Positions 1-8,281 are shown, counted from the first letter of the stretch. The stretch: DNA of 64,000 bases from Bacillus sp. Bos-x628 (GCF_040500475.1 NZ_CP159358.1:1-64000), one strand, 5' to 3'. The notes: generated from the sequence alone by a model not told the origin. A program made the numbers and translations.

Positions 1-963
1 ATGGTCACGAAAACATCTCAATTCGATCAAGGTGATCAAGTTGTTGCTCATGAAGTGGAAAAGTATGCCCATACTAAAACAGTGATTTCAACGACTGGTC
101 ACTCACTTGGTGGAGCAGATGCCGAGTACGCTGGTGTAAACAATAATGTTTACAGTGTAGCTTTTAACAACCCTTCCATTGTTAAACTGCATGATGAAGA
201 GACCCAAAAGAGAATAAGAAACGGCGAATTTGATTTGTATCATAAAGCCATCATTAATCCCGATGATATGGTGGGTTCAGGTTGGTTATTAGAATATGAC
301 CGACACAACGGAACGACAATTTATACGAAAGATCCTAGTCAATCACGAAGAGAGCGTATAGATCGGTTTATGTCACCGCTTGGTGTTCCTGGGGTTTTAG
401 GAAATTTGATTACTTCCTTCTATGACCAAGCATTCGCAAAAGATCCAGATACTCATAGTTTAAATGATTCGAACTTTACATTTGATAAGAATGGTAATAT
501 CAAAAGTGTGGATGGAAGCAAAGGTGTTTATAACCAGAATATCGAATCGTTCTCATCTTATTCAGGTATGAATGGGCAAACCATCAAAGTGGATACCAAA
601 TATGCAAAAGAATTAGCTCATCGATTACAGGCAGCTATCGAAGACTTAAAAACAAAAAAACAAGCAATTGAACAATTCCCTCATGATCACAGCAAAATGG
701 TTTATGACGTGAAATCTATTTGTGGAAAGAGGTTAGGAGAATTCAAGGATCTAGATCCAAGTGATGTTGATAAAGCTGTATTGTATCACGCGCCTTATGT
801 GAAAGATGGGGCAGCATTTTATGATTCAGAAGAACAGTATCAAACTGAGGCTGCTCTACATTATTTGATTAGAGATTTAGAGGATATTAGTGAGTTTATT
901 ATGAAGATGGCTGAGGATATGAAAGATAAAGATGATGAATTAGCCAGATGGTTACGGTTGTAA
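1..963 (+). CDS. Lipase-like alpha/beta-hydrolase domain protein, probably 5'-truncated by the window edge
   Basis: The reading frame is open from the first base, so the true start probably lies outside the window and 320 residues is a minimum. Near the visible N-terminus is GHSLGG (residues 33-38), the nucleophile elbow of class-3-type lipases with Ser35 as candidate nucleophile; an Asp-rich NPDDMVGSG segment follows around residue 88. The C-terminal third (about 200-320) is charged and helical with no hydrolase motif. It is followed after 14 bases by a small helical ORF, and the pair ends at a terminator. Such lipase-like proteins occur in Gram-positive mobile elements and secreted-effector loci; that role here is inference. 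No signal peptide or LXG domain can be judged because the N-terminus is missing. The lipase-fold call is moderate, the substrate unknown. Confidence 0.6.
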   Translation: MVTKTSQFDQGDQVVAHEVEKYAHTKTVISTTGHSLGGADAEYAGVNNNVYSVAFNNPSIVKLHDEETQKRIRNGEFDLYHKAIINPDDMVGSGWLLEYDRHNGTTIYTKDPSQSRRERIDRFMSPLGVPGVLGNLITSFYDQAFAKDPDTHSLNDSNFTFDKNGNIKSVDGSKGVYNQNIESFSSYSGMNGQTIKVDTKYAKELAHRLQAAIEDLKTKKQAIEQFPHDHSKMVYDVKSICGKRLGEFKDLDPSDVDKAVLYHAPYVKDGAAFYDSEEQYQTEAALHYLIRDLEDISEFIMKMAEDMKDKDDELARWLRL

Positions 964-977
964 GGGGGAGATTTAAA

Positions 978-1283
978 TTGCTGTATGGAGTTAATATGGA
1001 TGCAGATGAGTTTTACAGACGGCTACAACAGAATGAGGAATTAAAAAACATTGTGGGTGCAAGTTTAAAAACTCATTGTCAGAATCTAAAAGAAGACACA
1101 AAAAACGCATCAGATTTTTCTTCATCACAACAGGTTATAGCTGAAGTGTATGTTGCATTACTCTCTTCATTTGAAGGGAAAGCTAAGGACGCATTGGTGC
1201 AAAGGCTCAATGAAAATGCGACTATGCTGACAAATGCCACACAGAACAGATGTGCCTTTCTAAGAAGTATAAAGACTAAATAG
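978..1283 (+). CDS. Small helical protein of unknown function downstream of the lipase-like gene
   Basis: I chose TTG 978, which sits 7 bases after a good ribosome binding site (AAGGGGGAG, 962-970) and gives 101 residues; ATG 996 is an alternative giving 95. I do not recognise the family. The protein is hydrophilic, lacks a signal peptide or membrane segment, and is predicted by eye to be almost wholly alpha-helical. The short gap to the upstream gene and the shared terminator suggest co-transcription. It could be a partner, chaperone or immunity protein for the lipase-like protein, by analogy with effector loci, but nothing in its sequence proves that. Confidence 0.55.
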   Translation: MLYGVNMDADEFYRRLQQNEELKNIVGASLKTHCQNLKEDTKNASDFSSSQQVIAEVYVALLSSFEGKAKDALVQRLNENATMLTNATQNRCAFLRSIKTK

Positions 1284-1291
1284 TTAACATA

Positions 1292-1325
1292 ACCTCTTCG
1301 CAACGATGCGATGGAGGTCTTTTTT
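1292..1325 (+). terminator. Rho-independent terminator
   Basis: ACCTC (1292-1296) pairs with GAGGT (1314-1318) and inner CGCA pairs with TGCG; a run of T follows. It closes the transcript of the lipase-like gene and its small partner. Confidence 0.75.
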
Positions 1326-1357
1326 TATTTAAACCGCCATTCCTTCTTCTCTTTATC

Positions 1358-1516
1358 TCATTCTATTTCATTTCTTGACATAAGGTTTTTAACCGCCTTA
1401 CGAATCGTTGCCTCATCTTTACCTGTTTTCCTTTTAAGGTCATCCATCGAAGTGTTCTTTCGAAACCGGCTCATATTATAAATGATTCGATAAAGTTTCC
1501 TTTCGAGATCAGTCAT
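1358..1516 (-). CDS. Small basic HTH-like protein, 52 aa
   Basis: This 52-codon minus-strand frame starts with ATG at 1516, preceded by a good ribosome binding site (GAGGTGAT, 5 bases from the start), and ends at TGA (1358-1360). The product is rich in Lys/Arg and reads as three short helices, with TSMDDLKRKTG and DEATIRKAVKNLM resembling the two helices of a winged-helix or HTH fold. I do not recognise a named family. It lies between the convergent lipase-like pair and the tRNA remnant, so it most likely belongs to the same mobile element, perhaps as a regulator or excisionase-like factor. That function is inference; the gene call rests on the ribosome site and coherent protein composition. 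Confidence 0.55.
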   Translation of the reverse strand: MTDLERKLYRIIYNMSRFRKNTSMDDLKRKTGKDEATIRKAVKNLMSRNEIE

Positions 1517-1814
1517 TAAATCACCTCAAAAGCATTTTAACAGAATATTTGTTCGGTGTCTAAGTGTGGTGTATAATTAGAGTATACGGTTTACCCGCAG
1601 AAACGGGATTTAAAAAATCGTATATTTCAATGATTTTTCTTCTTAATATTACTCACAACTTGGTTGCTCATAAAGAGTAGTTTTTTATTTCGGGAGCGGG
1701 TTGGGAGCGGATTCAGTGGATTTATCATTTTTTATATTCTTTTAAGTTCCACGAAATGCTTTCAAGTATTGAAATGACGGGCTTTTGTTCTCAGTGATTC
1801 TTCGAGGTTCCACA
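1517..1814. other. Gene-free stretch with short repeats next to the tRNA remnant
   Basis: No gene is seen. It holds an inverted repeat (TATACG 1584-1589 with CGTATA 1619-1624, enclosing CCCG/CGGG at 1594-1607), two direct copies of GGGAGCGG 11 bases apart (1692-1699, 1703-1710), and GTTCCAC motifs on either side of 1750-1815. Short direct and inverted repeats beside a tRNA 3' end are typical of integrase arm and core sites, but no integrase gene is in the window to support that. Confidence 0.4.
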
Positions 1815-1868
1815 AAGAACAACGATCTTCTAAGCAGTCGGTCGAGAGTTCGAATCTCTCCTGGGACG
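1815..1868 (+). pseudogene. 3' remnant of tRNA-Arg(UCU), candidate attachment site
   Basis: The sequence carries a 7-base anticodon loop CTTCTAA (1827-1833) with anticodon TCT (1829-1831), a perfect T-arm (GAGAG, TTCGAAT loop, CTCTC; 1844-1860) and the acceptor 3' strand CTGGGAC plus G (1861-1868). The matching 5' half (acceptor strand and D-arm) is absent, and the anticodon stem is mismatched (ACGAT against GCAGT), so it cannot fold as a working tRNA. No CCA is encoded. A tRNA 3' half without a 5' half is the usual footprint of a tyrosine-recombinase element that duplicated the tRNA end on integration. Terminator-like hairpins follow it. Confidence 0.75.
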
Positions 1869-1885
1869 TCATTACATAACAGTTT

Positions 1886-1951
1886 AACCCTTGATATGAG
1901 AGGGTTTTAAACAGATTAGGGATGCTAACACAGATTAGTATCCTCTTTTTT
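1886..1951 (+). terminator. Two hairpins after the tRNA remnant
   Basis: AACCCT/AGGGTT (1886-1891, 1901-1906) is followed by a second, stronger hairpin GGATGCTA/TAGTATCC (1920-1927, 1936-1943) and a TCTTTTTT tract. The second resembles an intact intrinsic terminator, perhaps the old terminator of the tRNA gene. Confidence 0.6.
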
Positions 1952-2265
1952 ATGCCTACACATTTATAAGAGAGCATCTATACCATACGGCTCCATAAGG
2001 TACACTATTCCTTATCAGTAAAATGAGGTTTTCGACAGTCTATTACGGTATATAATTCAATTGATAACAATATCACCCTCACTTGAACGGAGTAAGGTTC
2101 TTCTAATACTAAAATACTGGGCGCAGCTTATTTGTAATCTAAAATCATAGCCATGTAAGTGATCTTGAAAGACAATCTTTTACCCTTACTTCCTCCAATA
2201 AATTAGTGATTTTCCCTTTTGAAACTACAGAGCTGAATTTACATGCATTTCCCTAGCTTGCTATT
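1952..2265. other. Gap without recognisable gene
   Basis: All six frames are short and interrupted. I see no ribosome site, RNA fold or repeat that I can support. Confidence 0.5.
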
Positions 2266-2622
2266 TTAGTTCTTTATTTTTAAAAAATCTTCTTTATATC
2301 GAACGGCTAGATAGATTCCTGAAGCGAGAGTTGCAATAGAATATTTAAATAAAAAGAAAATTTGCCACATATATTCCTTTGGAAAAATCACGTCACATAA
2401 AATTACTACGAATAACATGTAGAGGCAACTTTTTAAAGTGATTTGATTTGTCCTCTCATCACTCTTCCCAATTCGTTTAAGGAATACAAATGTTAAAATC
2501 AATCCCACTAAAAGCATGGCAAAACCAATACCAAGAAGCATGTTCCAATTTTCAGTTGATGTCTCCACCCAGGTTTTTAAAGGATAAAAGATTGTATTTG
2601 TAAGATCTCCCTTATTTTTCAT
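2266..2622 (-). CDS. Small membrane protein paired with an XRE regulator (DUF2178-like)
   Basis: From ATG 2622 the product has 118 residues; ATG 2631 three codons upstream is possible. Hydrophobic segments lie near residues 28-48 (after a polar N-terminus), 63-80 and 86-106, with the motif SDERTNQITLKS between the first two. A short membrane protein of this layout, with the conserved D-E-R between the second and third helices, matches my memory of DUF2178-type proteins, which typically stand next to a small XRE regulator, as here. The start overlaps the regulator's end, so translation is probably coupled. The physiological role is unknown. Confidence 0.65.
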   Translation of the reverse strand: MKNKGDLTNTIFYPLKTWVETSTENWNMLLGIGFAMLLVGLILTFVFLKRIGKSDERTNQITLKSCLYMLFVVILCDVIFPKEYMWQIFFLFKYSIATLASGIYLAVRYKEDFLKIKN

Positions 2623-2851
2623 TCTTCTCATTTCCTTTCACATAAGTAAAAATATCGTTAACATCAACTTTGAAGAAATTCGCAATACGAAAGGCTAACA
2701 GTAAGGTAGGAACATAATTTCCTTTTTCCATGACGAAAATGGTTTGTTTAGAAACACCGACTTTCTCAGCAAGCTCTTGCTGAGACATTCTGGAAAGCAC
2801 CCGATATTCATAAACCTTATTTGATATCGAATCGCCAAAATCTCTCTTCAT
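2612..2851 (-). CDS. XRE-family transcriptional regulator, 79 aa
   Basis: ATG 2851 is preceded at 5 bases by AGAGGTGG, so it is preferred over the upstream GTG 2860. The HTH_3 fold is clear: RVLSRMSQQELAEKVGVSKQ gives helices 2 and 3 (residues about 17-36), followed by TIFVMEKGNYVPTLLLAFRIANFF. The length and lack of a ligand domain match the small Cro/CI-like regulators that control an adjacent membrane protein. Downstream (2622) lies that partner in the same operon. The upstream region has repeated TAAACTTAT boxes that may be its own operator. Confidence 0.85.
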   Translation of the reverse strand: MKRDFGDSISNKVYEYRVLSRMSQQELAEKVGVSKQTIFVMEKGNYVPTLLLAFRIANFFKVDVNDIFTYVKGNEKNEK

Positions 2852-2876
2852 CAGCACCACCTCTTAAAACAAATGA

Positions 2877-2911
2877 TAAACTTATTTTTTATAAAAGTAA
2901 AGTAAACTTAT
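2877..2911 (-). promoter_or_regulatory. Candidate operator: two direct TAAACTTAT boxes
   Basis: TAAACTTAT occurs at 2877-2885 and again at 2903-2911, 26 bases apart, directly upstream of the XRE gene. Repeats this close to a small regulator suggest autoregulation. This is pattern only. Confidence 0.35.
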
Positions 2912-3320
2912 ACAAAATAATGATATTATGATACGAATCAATGAACTATATTTGTTTGGTAATTGAAAAAATTGGAAGTAGATTGATGAATGAGAATAAG
3001 TTATCATGTCAGCTCAATTTAGATTGAGTAATTGTACCAGTAGCAATCTGGCCTATTGTGAAAGAAAAAAGACCTGATTCCGTAAAAGTGGAGCAAGCCG
3101 TTAGAAAGAGCTTGCTGAAAACGTAAAAATAGGAATGATCCAAAGGGCAATTCAAAAATGAACGAGTTCTTGGATACCGAAGTAAAAAATTGAACAAATA
3201 CGAAAGTAATGAAACTGATAAATCATCAATCAACCAAATGGTTTCAGCTTGTCGGCCAAGTCGACAGGCTTTTTTTCGCCACAATCGCCATTTTTAAGGA
3301 AAATTTAAACTCGTATCTCA
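2912..3320. other. Gap upstream of the dlt operon, ending in a terminator
   Basis: No convincing gene. A plus-strand fragment around 3056-3126 reads as a short lysine-rich peptide ending in stop codons and may be decayed coding sequence. It is followed by the terminator at 3246-3276, which implies that something transcribed rightward once ended here. Confidence 0.4.
3246..3276 (+). terminator. Rho-independent terminator without an upstream gene
   Basis: AGCTTGTCG (3246-3254) pairs with CGACAGGCT (3262-3270), one G-U pair, followed by six T. It would insulate the dlt promoter from upstream transcription. Confidence 0.75.
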
Positions 3321-3349
3321 TTTCAAATAATATAAATCTTTGTTACAAT
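3321..3349 (+). promoter_or_regulatory. Candidate dlt promoter (sigma-A type)
   Basis: TTTCAA, a 17-base spacer and TACAAT with an upstream TG (extended -10). It lies about 140 bases before dltX. The B. subtilis dlt operon also responds to sigma-X and other factors; no ECF consensus was assigned here. Confidence 0.5.
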
Positions 3350-3487
3350 GAGACAGGTTTGCCTATCTGAGTGTTCATATATATGTCATATTTTTTTCAT
3401 ACTTTATTAAAATTTTTATGTTTTGAACTGAAACCTTTATATGCTCCATTCGTCTTTATAAGTGTCAAAAGAAAAGGGGTTATTAAT

Positions 3488-3631
3488 ATGCTATTCAAAA
3501 AGCTATCAGAAAATAAGTCTGTAAAATGGATAGGATATACAAGCTTTTACTTACTTATTTTGCTATTATTGTTTTTTATTTACGGATTCCATACAGCAAA
3601 TACGGGATCATTCATTTACAACGATTTTTAA
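3488..3631 (+). CDS. dltX: DltX, small membrane protein of teichoic acid D-alanylation
   Basis: The 47-residue product starts at ATG 3488 behind AAAAGGGGT; frames extended further upstream have no ribosome site. It has a basic N-terminus, one membrane helix (about residues 18-37) and the C-terminal FIYNDF that marks the DltX family, whose C-terminal tail is extracellular and contacts the D-alanyl transfer machinery. It directly precedes dltA (14 bases) as in other Bacilli. The gene is often missed in annotation because of its size. Confidence 0.88.
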   Translation: MLFKKLSENKSVKWIGYTSFYLLILLLLFFIYGFHTANTGSFIYNDF

Positions 3632-3645
3632 TTGGAGATTAAACT

Positions 3646-5151
3646 ATGAAACTATTACAAACGATTCATGAGTATCAACAAACGAAATCGACACAGCCAG
3701 CATTTATTTCTCAAAATGCTTCCATCACATACGATGAGCTTTGGCGTTTATCAGATCAAATGGCTGGAGCCATTGATGAGATTGCAAGTGACAACGCACC
3801 TGTTATTGTTTATGGTCATATGGAGCCAGAGATGCTGATTTCTTTCTTAGGAAGTGTCAAAACAGGCAGACCTTACATTCCAGTCGATATCTCAATTCCT
3901 GTAGAGCGTATCGTCTCGATTATTGAAAGCTCAAAAGCCAGTCTATTGATTTGTGCGAATGAGCATACAGACCTTGGTCTTGAAGAACATATTCAAGTGA
4001 AAAGTGCGTCAGCGCTTTTATCGCTTAGAAAAGAAGCACCGCCATCATCACAGTGGGTTCAGGGAGATGATGTCTTTTATATCATTTATACTTCAGGTAG
4101 CACCGGTAAGCCTAAAGGCGTTCAGGTGACAGCCAATAATTTAGAAAGCTTTACACAATGGATGTGCAAGGATTTTCCTCTTGGTGAGGGGCGCACCTTT
4201 TTAAATCAAGCACCATTTTCTTTTGACTTATCAGTGATGGATGTATATCCGTCTCTTCAATCGGGTGGGACACTTTACTGTTTAGTGAAGGATTTGGTCA
4301 ATCGTCCGAAGGATATGTTTGAAGCACTTGGTCAATCGGACGTTGAGGTGTGGACATCAACGCCTTCTTTTATCCAGATGTGCTTAATGGACCCATCCTT
4401 TACAGGAGAACTTTTGCCAAAGTTGAAAGTATTTTTATTCTGCGGTGAGGCGCTCCCTGTGTCTGTAGCCAGCGCACTTATTGAGCGTTTCCCACAAGCA
4501 CAAGTCTTCAATACGTACGGACCAACTGAAGCAACGGTTGCGATAACGTCGATTGAAGTCACAAAAGACCTACTTGATCAACATGATTCTTTACCAGTTG
4601 GCTACGCCAAGTCTGATACAGACATTGTCATTTTAGATGAAAAAGGTCAGACGCTCTCGGATGGAGAAAAAGGTGAAATTGTCATTGTAGGACCAAGTGT
4701 CAGCAAAGGCTATTTAGGTGAACAAGCGTTGACAGATAAAGTGTTCTTTGAATACGAAGGACGTCCTGCATATCGGACAGGTGATGCAGGTGTGAAGCAG
4801 GATGGATTAATCTCTTGTCATGGCCGGCTTGATTATCAAATCAAGCTGCACGGCTACCGAATGGAGCTTGAAGAAATCGAGTATCATGTGAGCCAGACAA
4901 CCTATGTGAATGCTTGCGTGATAGTACCGTTTCAGCCAAACGGTTATGTCGAGTATTTAATTGCAGCCATTGTCCCAACTGAACATTCATTTGAAAAAGA
5001 GTTTCAGCTGACAAGTGCAATTAAGAAAGAAATGGCGGGTTCGCTGCCGGCGTACATGATTCCTAGAAAGTTTGTCTACCTTGAGCAGCTTTACATGACA
5101 CCGAACGGGAAGGTTGACCGTAAGAGAATAGCGAAAGAGGTTCTCCTATGA
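3646..5151 (+). CDS. dltA: D-alanine--D-alanyl carrier protein ligase DltA
   Basis: DltA is the cytosolic adenylating enzyme that activates D-alanine with ATP and loads it onto the phosphopantetheine arm of DltC. The 501-residue length is normal. Seen motifs are the adenylation core [11 protein letters not shown] (about residues 146-156), NTYGPTEAT (about 294-302), YRTGD (about 382) and the C-terminal NGKVDR with its catalytic lysine near the end. dltB starts four bases inside its stop region (ATGA overlap), showing translational coupling in the dltXABCD operon, which raises positive surface charge and affects autolysins and antimicrobial peptide sensitivity. Confidence 0.97.
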   Translation: MKLLQTIHEYQQTKSTQPAFISQNASITYDELWRLSDQMAGAIDEIASDNAPVIVYGHMEPEMLISFLGSVKTGRPYIPVDISIPVERIVSIIESSKASLLICANEHTDLGLEEHIQVKSASALLSLRKEAPPSSQWVQGDDVFYIIYTSGSTGKPKGVQVTANNLESFTQWMCKDFPLGEGRTFLNQAPFSFDLSVMDVYPSLQSGGTLYCLVKDLVNRPKDMFEALGQSDVEVWTSTPSFIQMCLMDPSFTGELLPKLKVFLFCGEALPVSVASALIERFPQAQVFNTYGPTEATVAITSIEVTKDLLDQHDSLPVGYAKSDTDIVILDEKGQTLSDGEKGEIVIVGPSVSKGYLGEQALTDKVFFEYEGRPAYRTGDAGVKQDGLISCHGRLDYQIKLHGYRMELEEIEYHVSQTTYVNACVIVPFQPNGYVEYLIAAIVPTEHSFEKEFQLTSAIKKEMAGSLPAYMIPRKFVYLEQLYMTPNGKVDRKRIAKEVLL

Positions 5152-6332
5152 TTCCGTTTAGTTCGTTCTTCTTTTTCATTCTCATAGGTATCCTTCTTTT
5201 GCCGACGGTGATTCTTGGTCTTTGCGGCAAAAGAATGCAGGGTTATAATATGTTTGCGACTGTTGTCGCATTGGCACTCATTTTTTCAAAAGACGCACAT
5301 GGTGCCTTGCTACTTCTCATGTTCACGGTTTGGCAAGTTATCATCATTCGGCTGTATCTCGCTTATCGTCTAAAAGCGAATGAGGCGTACGTTTTTTATT
5401 TTGCAGTGGTGGCATCCATTTTGCCACTTGTGTTATCAAAAATCTTACCGTTCTTTTTAACTTATCATCCGCATCACCCGCCGCCAATGAACTGGCTTAG
5501 CTTTTTAGGGATCTCTTACTTAACATTTAAAGGTGTTCAGTTAATTATTGAGACAAGAGATGGCTTAATTAAAAAGAAAATACCGATTCATCGCTTAGTT
5601 TATTTCATTGTCTTTTTCCCGACGATTTCATCAGGTCCTATTGATCGCTATCGACGTTTTGAAAAGGACATGGAAACACCGCCTGCAAAGGAAGCTTACA
5701 GTGATCTTCTATATGCAGGGATTCATAAGATTTTTATCGGATTCTTATATAAATTCATTGTTGGTTATTTGATTCATACGTATATTCTGATCAATATTCA
5801 TCATATTAGCAGCAATCACTTTGTACAGCAGCTGATGTATATGTATGCTTACAGCATGTATTTGTTCTTTGACTTTGCTGGATATACGGCGTTTGCCGTA
5901 GGTGTAAGTTATATCATGGGCATTAAATCACCAGAAAACTTTAATAAGCCGTTTATCAGCCGGAATATTAAAGATTTTTGGAATCGTTGGCATATGTCCT
6001 TGTCCTTCTGGTTCAGAGACTATGTGTTTATGAGGTTTGTGTTTTTAATGACAAAAAAGAAGTGGATACAGAACCGTATGGCTGTGTCCAATATTGGTTA
6101 TTTTGTCCTCTTTCTATTGATGGGTGCATGGCATGGACTCGCACTCCAATATATTATTTACGGACTATATCATGCTGTCGTCATGTCCGGTTACAATTTA
6201 TTTGAGACATGGAATAAAAAGCACAAATGGTGGCCTGATAATAAAGTCACAACCGTTGTGTCTATCATTATTACATTCCATGTGATTTGTTTCGGCTTTT
6301 ATATCTTTTCTGGAAAACCATTTCATCATTAA
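5148..6332 (+). CDS. dltB: DltB, MBOAT-family D-alanyl transfer protein
   Basis: DltB is a polytopic membrane O-acyltransferase that takes D-alanine from DltC across or at the membrane for transfer to teichoic acid. The 394-residue protein has about eleven hydrophobic segments. The MBOAT signatures are visible: [18 protein letters not shown] in the centre and GAWHG, whose His329 is the expected catalytic histidine. Start ATG 5148 overlaps dltA; dltC follows after 21 bases. Confidence 0.97.
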   Translation: MIPFSSFFFFILIGILLLPTVILGLCGKRMQGYNMFATVVALALIFSKDAHGALLLLMFTVWQVIIIRLYLAYRLKANEAYVFYFAVVASILPLVLSKILPFFLTYHPHHPPPMNWLSFLGISYLTFKGVQLIIETRDGLIKKKIPIHRLVYFIVFFPTISSGPIDRYRRFEKDMETPPAKEAYSDLLYAGIHKIFIGFLYKFIVGYLIHTYILINIHHISSNHFVQQLMYMYAYSMYLFFDFAGYTAFAVGVSYIMGIKSPENFNKPFISRNIKDFWNRWHMSLSFWFRDYVFMRFVFLMTKKKWIQNRMAVSNIGYFVLFLLMGAWHGLALQYIIYGLYHAVVMSGYNLFETWNKKHKWWPDNKVTTVVSIIITFHVICFGFYIFSGKPFHH

Positions 6333-6353
6333 TGATTAAGGGAGTAGAAAATA

Positions 6354-6590
6354 ATGGAATTTAAACATCAGGTTTTTGATATTATTGCAGAGGTTTGTCA
6401 GGATGAAGTTGTAAAGGAAAATCCAGAGATTGCGATTTTTGAAGAAGGTCTTCTTGATTCATTTGGTACAGTGGAACTTTTGATGGCGATTGAAAATCAG
6501 TTAGGTATTACTGTTCCGATTACAGAGTTCGATCGTGATGTGTGGGATACACCGAATCACATTGCTGAGCAGTTGGCAGAGATGAAGTAA
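6354..6590 (+). CDS. dltC: D-alanyl carrier protein DltC
   Basis: A 78-residue acyl-carrier-like protein. Ser36 in LLDSFGTVEL is the site for the 4'-phosphopantetheine arm that carries D-alanine from DltA to DltB. The length and acidic character match the family. Its stop codon overlaps the start of dltD by one base (TAATG). Confidence 0.97.
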   Translation: MEFKHQVFDIIAEVCQDEVVKENPEIAIFEEGLLDSFGTVELLMAIENQLGITVPITEFDRDVWDTPNHIAEQLAEMK

Positions 6591-7756
6591 TGAAAAAGCG
6601 TTTTTTTGGGCCGCTTATTTTAGCGGCTGTTCTATTCATTGGTGTTCTTCTTGTGCCAAATGCATGGCTCTCGCATCTTATCCCAAAAGACAAATTACAA
6701 AAGTCAGCGACAGAATTAGACCCAGAGATGTTTCAAGGCCTTTATTTACAAGAGGACATGCTAAAAGATCCGACATATTTGCCGATCTATGGGTCATCTG
6801 AATTATCACGTTTTGATCCATATCACCCTTCAAATTTCTTTCATGAAAATCCTCAAGGGTTTACTCCGTATTTAATTGGAAAGGGTGGGTCTCAGTCATT
6901 GATTCATGCGATGAATTTCGCAGCACATATAGATGAATTAAAAGGGAGGAAACTTGTATTTATCTTGTCCCCGCAGTGGTTTGTGAAATGGGGATCTGAC
7001 GAAAGCCACTTTGCTCCTAACTATTCAGCACTTCAAGCGCTTGACCTTGCCTATAACAAGGACATCGATCCGAAAGTGAAAAAAGAGCTGATGAAAAGAA
7101 TCATGAAGTATAAAGCAGTGAAGAATGACATGGTGATCACAGAACTTTTTAAAGCAGAACTATCGGGGAATAAGCTGGCTTTCAGAGCCATTTCTCCTGT
7201 TGCGAAGCTTTATTATGGCATGCTCCAAAAGAAAGACATGTATTATACCATTGGTTCAGGACATGAACGCACTTTACGTCCGTCTCCTTCAGTCAAAGGG
7301 AAGTCTTGGACTGAACTTGAAAGAGAAGCCAGTGTATTAGGGGCAGAGAAAGCAGGGGACAACCCGTTTTATATCGATCAGAAACTGTTTGATCACAAAT
7401 TGAAGCCGATCATGAAAAAGTTGAAAGATTCTCGTGAAGGCTATTCCTATGGTGAATCACCTGAATACAAAGATTTTCAGTTGATGTTGGATATTTTAAA
7501 GCAGGCTGGGGCGAAGCCTTTGTTTGTTACGATACCTGTGAATGGAAAGTGGTATGATTACACTGGTTTTCCGAAAGAGGGACGTACAGCGTACTATAAA
7601 AGAATCAATCGTCAAATTAGAGAGAATGGGTATGAAGTAGCGGATTTGACTTCACATGAATATGATCCATATTTCTTTAAAGATACGATTCATGTATCTT
7701 ATAAAGGATGGGTTTATATCGACAAAGCGATTGAAAAGTTTTACAAAGAGCAGTAG
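6590..7756 (+). CDS. dltD: DltD, D-alanyl-lipoteichoic acid biosynthesis protein
   Basis: DltD is a membrane-anchored extracellular protein with an SGNH-like fold that completes D-alanylation. The 388-residue protein has an N-terminal membrane helix (about 5-24). YGSSELSRFDPYHP (near residue 65) holds the Ser of the SGNH block, and DTIHVSYKGW near the C-terminus holds the Asp/His pair. It is the last gene of the operon; there is no dltE (present after dltD in B. subtilis), and a strong terminator follows at once. Confidence 0.96.
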   Translation: MKKRFFGPLILAAVLFIGVLLVPNAWLSHLIPKDKLQKSATELDPEMFQGLYLQEDMLKDPTYLPIYGSSELSRFDPYHPSNFFHENPQGFTPYLIGKGGSQSLIHAMNFAAHIDELKGRKLVFILSPQWFVKWGSDESHFAPNYSALQALDLAYNKDIDPKVKKELMKRIMKYKAVKNDMVITELFKAELSGNKLAFRAISPVAKLYYGMLQKKDMYYTIGSGHERTLRPSPSVKGKSWTELEREASVLGAEKAGDNPFYIDQKLFDHKLKPIMKKLKDSREGYSYGESPEYKDFQLMLDILKQAGAKPLFVTIPVNGKWYDYTGFPKEGRTAYYKRINRQIRENGYEVADLTSHEYDPYFFKDTIHVSYKGWVYIDKAIEKFYKEQ

Positions 7757-7759
7757 AAT

Positions 7760-7782
7760 GCAGCAGCTTTCTGCTGCTTTTT
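7760..7782 (+). terminator. Terminator of the dlt operon
   Basis: GCAGCAG (7760-7766) and CTGCTGC (7771-7777) form a tight hairpin followed by five T. Confidence 0.8.
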
Positions 7783-7850
7783 GTTTGTCGAATGAGGAGA
7801 TTTCTTGTATAACTAAATCAAGAGTTAGGACTAAATATGGAGGTGACAAG

Positions 7851-8264
7851 ATGAAACGTTCAGAGAAAAAAGAACTATTAAAGCGATCGAAGAAGTACTA
7901 TCAAGATCATGCCTTTTGGGATAAATTAAAAAAAACGGCACAAAAAGCTGGCGTATCTCTTGTGTATGCTGTGCTACTACTTTACTATACACTACAAAAG
8001 CCAGAAGTGCCCGTTAAAGCGAAGACATTAATCGTTGGGGCACTTGGATATTTTATTCTTCCAATTGATCTTATTCCTGATACACTCGTAGGTGTCGGCT
8101 ATACAGATGATTTAGGAGCTATTACATTTGCTTTGCTTCAGGTAGCGATGTACATTGATGACGATGTGAAAGGAAAAGCAAAGGACAGACTGTCGAAGTG
8201 GTTTGGTGAAAGAATAGATACATCTGTTATTGACCAAAAGCTTGACGATGGCAAAGCCTCCTAA
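7851..8264 (+). CDS. DUF1232 (YkvA-like) small membrane protein
   Basis: ATG 7851 sits behind a consensus GGAGGTGA, so the longer open frame upstream is not used; the product has 137 residues. The DUF1232 core is seen at about residues 50-100: an extended hydrophobic stretch with YFILPIDLIPD and YTDDLGAI, followed by a charged C-terminal tail. Function of this family is not known. It is monocistronic, with its terminator overlapping the stop codon. Confidence 0.85.
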   Translation: MKRSEKKELLKRSKKYYQDHAFWDKLKKTAQKAGVSLVYAVLLLYYTLQKPEVPVKAKTLIVGALGYFILPIDLIPDTLVGVGYTDDLGAITFALLQVAMYIDDDVKGKAKDRLSKWFGERIDTSVIDQKLDDGKAS

Positions 8265-8278
8265 TGTGGAGGCTTTTT
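8255..8278 (+). terminator. Terminator of the DUF1232 gene, also usable by pgl
   Basis: AGCCTCC (8255-8261) pairs with GGAGGCT (8268-8274), followed by T residues. It lies between convergent genes. Confidence 0.75.
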
Positions 8279-8281
8279 GAT

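Noticed and set aside
1762-1977. 71-residue minus-strand ORF
   Set aside because: It contains SQERFELSTDCLEDR, the usual false translation of a tRNA, and covers the tRNA-Arg remnant.
3009-3284. 91-residue minus-strand ORF
   Set aside because: No ribosome site, and it runs backwards through a plus-strand terminator; composition is not protein-like.
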